From contig JAFSBV010000009.1 of the NCBI GenBank assembly GCA_017437125.1, forward strand, positions 1-34,322: 34,322 bases of DNA. The letters run 5' to 3'. Source of the stretch: Bacteroidales bacterium. GTDB taxonomy: Bacteria > Bacteroidota > Bacteroidia > Bacteroidales > UBA932. Both the position numbers and the translations under genes were made by a program. This document shows positions 33,029-34,322 of this stretch, piece by piece (position 1 is the first letter of the stretch; each line of letters starts with the position of its first letter). The notes under the pieces are model-generated. The model worked only from the letters and a program-made list of their open reading frames with translations, searched no databases and was not told the origin of the DNA.

Positions 33029-34054
33029 ATGGCTGATTTCGATCCCCACAATATCAATGAGGGCAAAGATAAGGATTTGGACGGAATAATCCGTCCCCAG
33101 GACCTGCAAGACTTTACAGGTCAGGATAAAATCGTGTCCAATCTGAAGATTTTCACGGCTGCAGCCAAGATGAGAGGGGAGTCTCTGGACCATGTCCTCT
33201 TTCACGGCCCTCCCGGTCTTGGAAAGACAACCCTGGCGCATATCATCGCAAACGAGCTCGGAGTGAACATGAAGGTGACTTCCGGTCCGATCCTCGACAA
33301 GCCTGGAGACCTTGCCGGACTTCTGACATCCTTAGAAGAAGGTGACGTGCTTTTCATAGACGAGATCCACAGACTTTCACCTGTCGTGGAGGAATATCTG
33401 TATTCCGCAATGGAGGATTTTGTCATAGACATCATGATTGACAAAGGCCCTGGAGCACGTTCCGTGCGCATTTCGCTCAACCCGTTCACTCTGGTCGGAG
33501 CCACGACCCGCAGCGGTCTGCTTACCTCTCCTTTACGTGCGCGATTCGGAATAACGTGTGCCATGGAATATTACGACACCATGACCTTGACGAACATTGT
33601 CAAGAGAAGCGCCAATATATTGAAGGTGAGCATAGATCAGAATGCGGCATATGAGATTGCCCTGAGGAGCCGTGGAACTCCGCGAATAGCCAATTCACTT
33701 CTCCGTCGTGTACGTGATTTCGCCCAGGTCATGGGAAACGGCAATGTGGATCTCGGAATAGCACGTTATGCCCTTGATGCACTGAATATTGACAAGAGGG
33801 GACTGGATGCCATTGACAACAAGATCCTCAAGACCATCATAACCAAGTTCAAAGGCGGTCCTGTCGGAGCCAATACCATAGCTACGGCCGTAGGTGAGGA
33901 TCAGGGAACTCTTGAAGAGGTATATGAGCCGTTCCTTATTAAAGAGGGATTCATCATGCGTACACCGAGGGGCAGGGAGGCCACTGATCTTGCCTACAGG
34001 CATCTCGGCCTGGAAAAAGGCAATATAAACATGGATGATCCGACATTGTTTTAG
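33029..34054 (+). CDS. ruvB: Holliday junction branch-migration helicase RuvB
   Basis: This AAA+ motor works with RuvA on recombination intermediates. Walker A is GPPGLGKTT at residues 60-68. Walker B is LFIDEIHRL, and sensor 1 is [19 protein letters not shown] with the arginine-finger region. The C-terminal winged-helix domain includes [18 protein letters not shown]. At 341 residues it is full length. It is divergent from mfd and directly followed by an extragenic palindrome whose first bases overlap its stop codon. Confidence 0.98.
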   Translation: MADFDPHNINEGKDKDLDGIIRPQDLQDFTGQDKIVSNLKIFTAAAKMRGESLDHVLFHGPPGLGKTTLAHIIANELGVNMKVTSGPILDKPGDLAGLLTSLEEGDVLFIDEIHRLSPVVEEYLYSAMEDFVIDIMIDKGPGARSVRISLNPFTLVGATTRSGLLTSPLRARFGITCAMEYYDTMTLTNIVKRSANILKVSIDQNAAYEIALRSRGTPRIANSLLRRVRDFAQVMGNGNVDLGIARYALDALNIDKRGLDAIDNKILKTIITKFKGGPVGANTIATAVGEDQGTLEEVYEPFLIKEGFIMRTPRGREATDLAYRHLGLEKGNINMDDPTLF

Positions 34055-34122
34055 ATTCTTCGACTCCACTTCGTTCCGCTCAGAATGACAAAAAATGTCA
34101 TCCTGAACGAAGTGAAGGATCT
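34053..34122. repeat. Dispersed-type extragenic palindrome after ruvB
   Basis: The left arm (34053-34089, from AGATTCTTC through CACTTCGTTC to TCAGAATGAC) pairs with the right arm (34097-34122, GTCATCCTGAACGAAGTGAA to GGATCT) around an A-rich loop. The right arm is a shorter variant of the left. From memory, such TCATTCTGAGCG...GAAGAATCT elements are dispersed in many Bacteroidota and other genomes. Here it may also end the ruvB transcript, but no T-run follows. Confidence 0.7.
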
Positions 34123-34144
34123 TTACCTATCATAAATGAGGGGT

Positions 34145-34190
34145 ATTCGGCTGATTTAATTGCTAAATCGGCCGAATTTCGTTAAACTTG
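34145..34190 (+). promoter_or_regulatory. Hairpin and candidate promoter before the flavoprotein gene
   Basis: ATTCGGCTGATTTA (34145-34158) and TAAATCGGCCGAAT (34164-34177) form a 14-bp stem with one G-T pair and a 5-base loop. Overlapping it, TTG (34160-34162) is followed after 20 bases by TAAACTTG (34183-34190), one base from TAnnTTTG. The start codon is 28 bases further on. GCCGAA-TTTC also recurs at 34171 and 34192. Promoter use is plausible. The hairpin could act on DNA as an operator. Confidence 0.5.
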
Positions 34191-34218
34191 TGCCGAAATT
34201 TCACTAACACACTATAAA

Positions 34219-34322
34219 ATGGCCGAAAAACTTATTTCTAAGATTCCTGAGGGTCCTTTGGCCGAGAAATGGACAAAGCACAAATCTCAGATCCGTGTTG
34301 TCAGCCCTGGCAACAAAAGAAA
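34219..34322 (+). CDS. Fumarate reductase/succinate dehydrogenase flavoprotein subunit, 5' end only
   Basis: Only the first 34 codons are in the window. The translation MAEKLISKIPEGPLAEKW, followed by TKHKSQIRVVSPGNKR, matches what I remember of the N-terminus of Bacteroidales FrdA/SdhA. There the S-K-I-P-x-G-P-L-A-E-K-W segment precedes the FAD-binding Rossmann fold. The FAD motif itself is beyond the edge. The enzyme makes succinate in anaerobic fumarate respiration. No cytochrome b subunit gene lies directly upstream, which differs from the order I expect. Identity rests on this short match. Confidence 0.78.
   Translation, partial: MAEKLISKIPEGPLAEKWTKHKSQIRVVSPGNKR

Noticed and set aside
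1-34322. tRNA, rRNA, CRISPR array or transposase genes
   Set aside because: I looked for cloverleaf ends, regularly spaced repeats and transposase motifs and saw none; the palindromes found are too few and too short for a CRISPR array.

Overview
The window reads as chromosomal DNA of a member of Bacteroidota, most likely order Bacteroidales. Support: a Mfa1/FimB-type lipoprotein fimbrial locus, DUF3575/DUF3868/DUF5106 families, promoters of the Bacteroides type (TTTG about 20 bp upstream of TAnnTTTG), weak Shine-Dalgarno sequences and many lipobox proteins. GC looks mid-40s % by eye. I cannot name a genus. All 24 protein genes are intact except the last, which runs off the right edge. I see no tRNA, rRNA, CRISPR array, transposase or phage gene.

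Layout. (1) 1-170: short extragenic palindromic repeats, the last of which may end the fimbrial transcript. (2) 208-11254, minus strand: a seven-gene fimbrial operon in the order DUF3575 protein, DUF3868/OmpA-TPR protein, Mfa1-type major fimbrillin, FimB/Mfa2-type anchor and three large tip/accessory lipoproteins. (3) 11255-11581: divergent control region with a consensus promoter for the fimbrial operon, a palindrome in its spacer, and helically spaced T6-CAC repeats. (4) 11582-12676, plus strand: a membrane-embedded AraC-type regulator, probably the dedicated controller. (5) 12662-15362, minus strand: a Na/Pi cotransporter with PhoU domain followed by a DUF5106 thioredoxin-like lipoprotein. 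(6) 15469-19219, plus strand: a peptidase/propeller/barrel outer-membrane protein followed by a CpXC protein. (7) 19238-19382: twin related hairpins and a dispersed repeat. (8) 19389-21592, minus strand: galK and a secreted EEP-family hydrolase. (9) 21758-23363: ychF convergent with a TlpA-like lipoprotein. (10) 23482-32735, minus strand: a run mfd, coaX, FadL-like protein, TPR protein, lptC, ppiD-like, closed by a good intrinsic terminator. (11) 32736-33028: divergent AT-rich region with DnaA-box-like repeats. (12) 33029-34054: ruvB. (13) 34053-34218: dispersed repeat plus a hairpin leader. (14) 34219-end: start of a fumarate reductase/succinate dehydrogenase flavoprotein.

The most coherent accessory system is the fimbrial locus with its own transmembrane one-component regulator. 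The proteins let one propose export as lipoproteins, removal of an N-terminal peptide after a conserved T-(R/K)-(G/A) site in the polymerising subunits but not in the anchor, donor-strand assembly through a C-terminal strand, and unequal subunit dosage set by a GC-rich hairpin just after the major subunit gene. The second unusual element is the metallopeptidase-like outer-membrane barrel protein at 15469. The rest is mainly housekeeping and cell-envelope genes.
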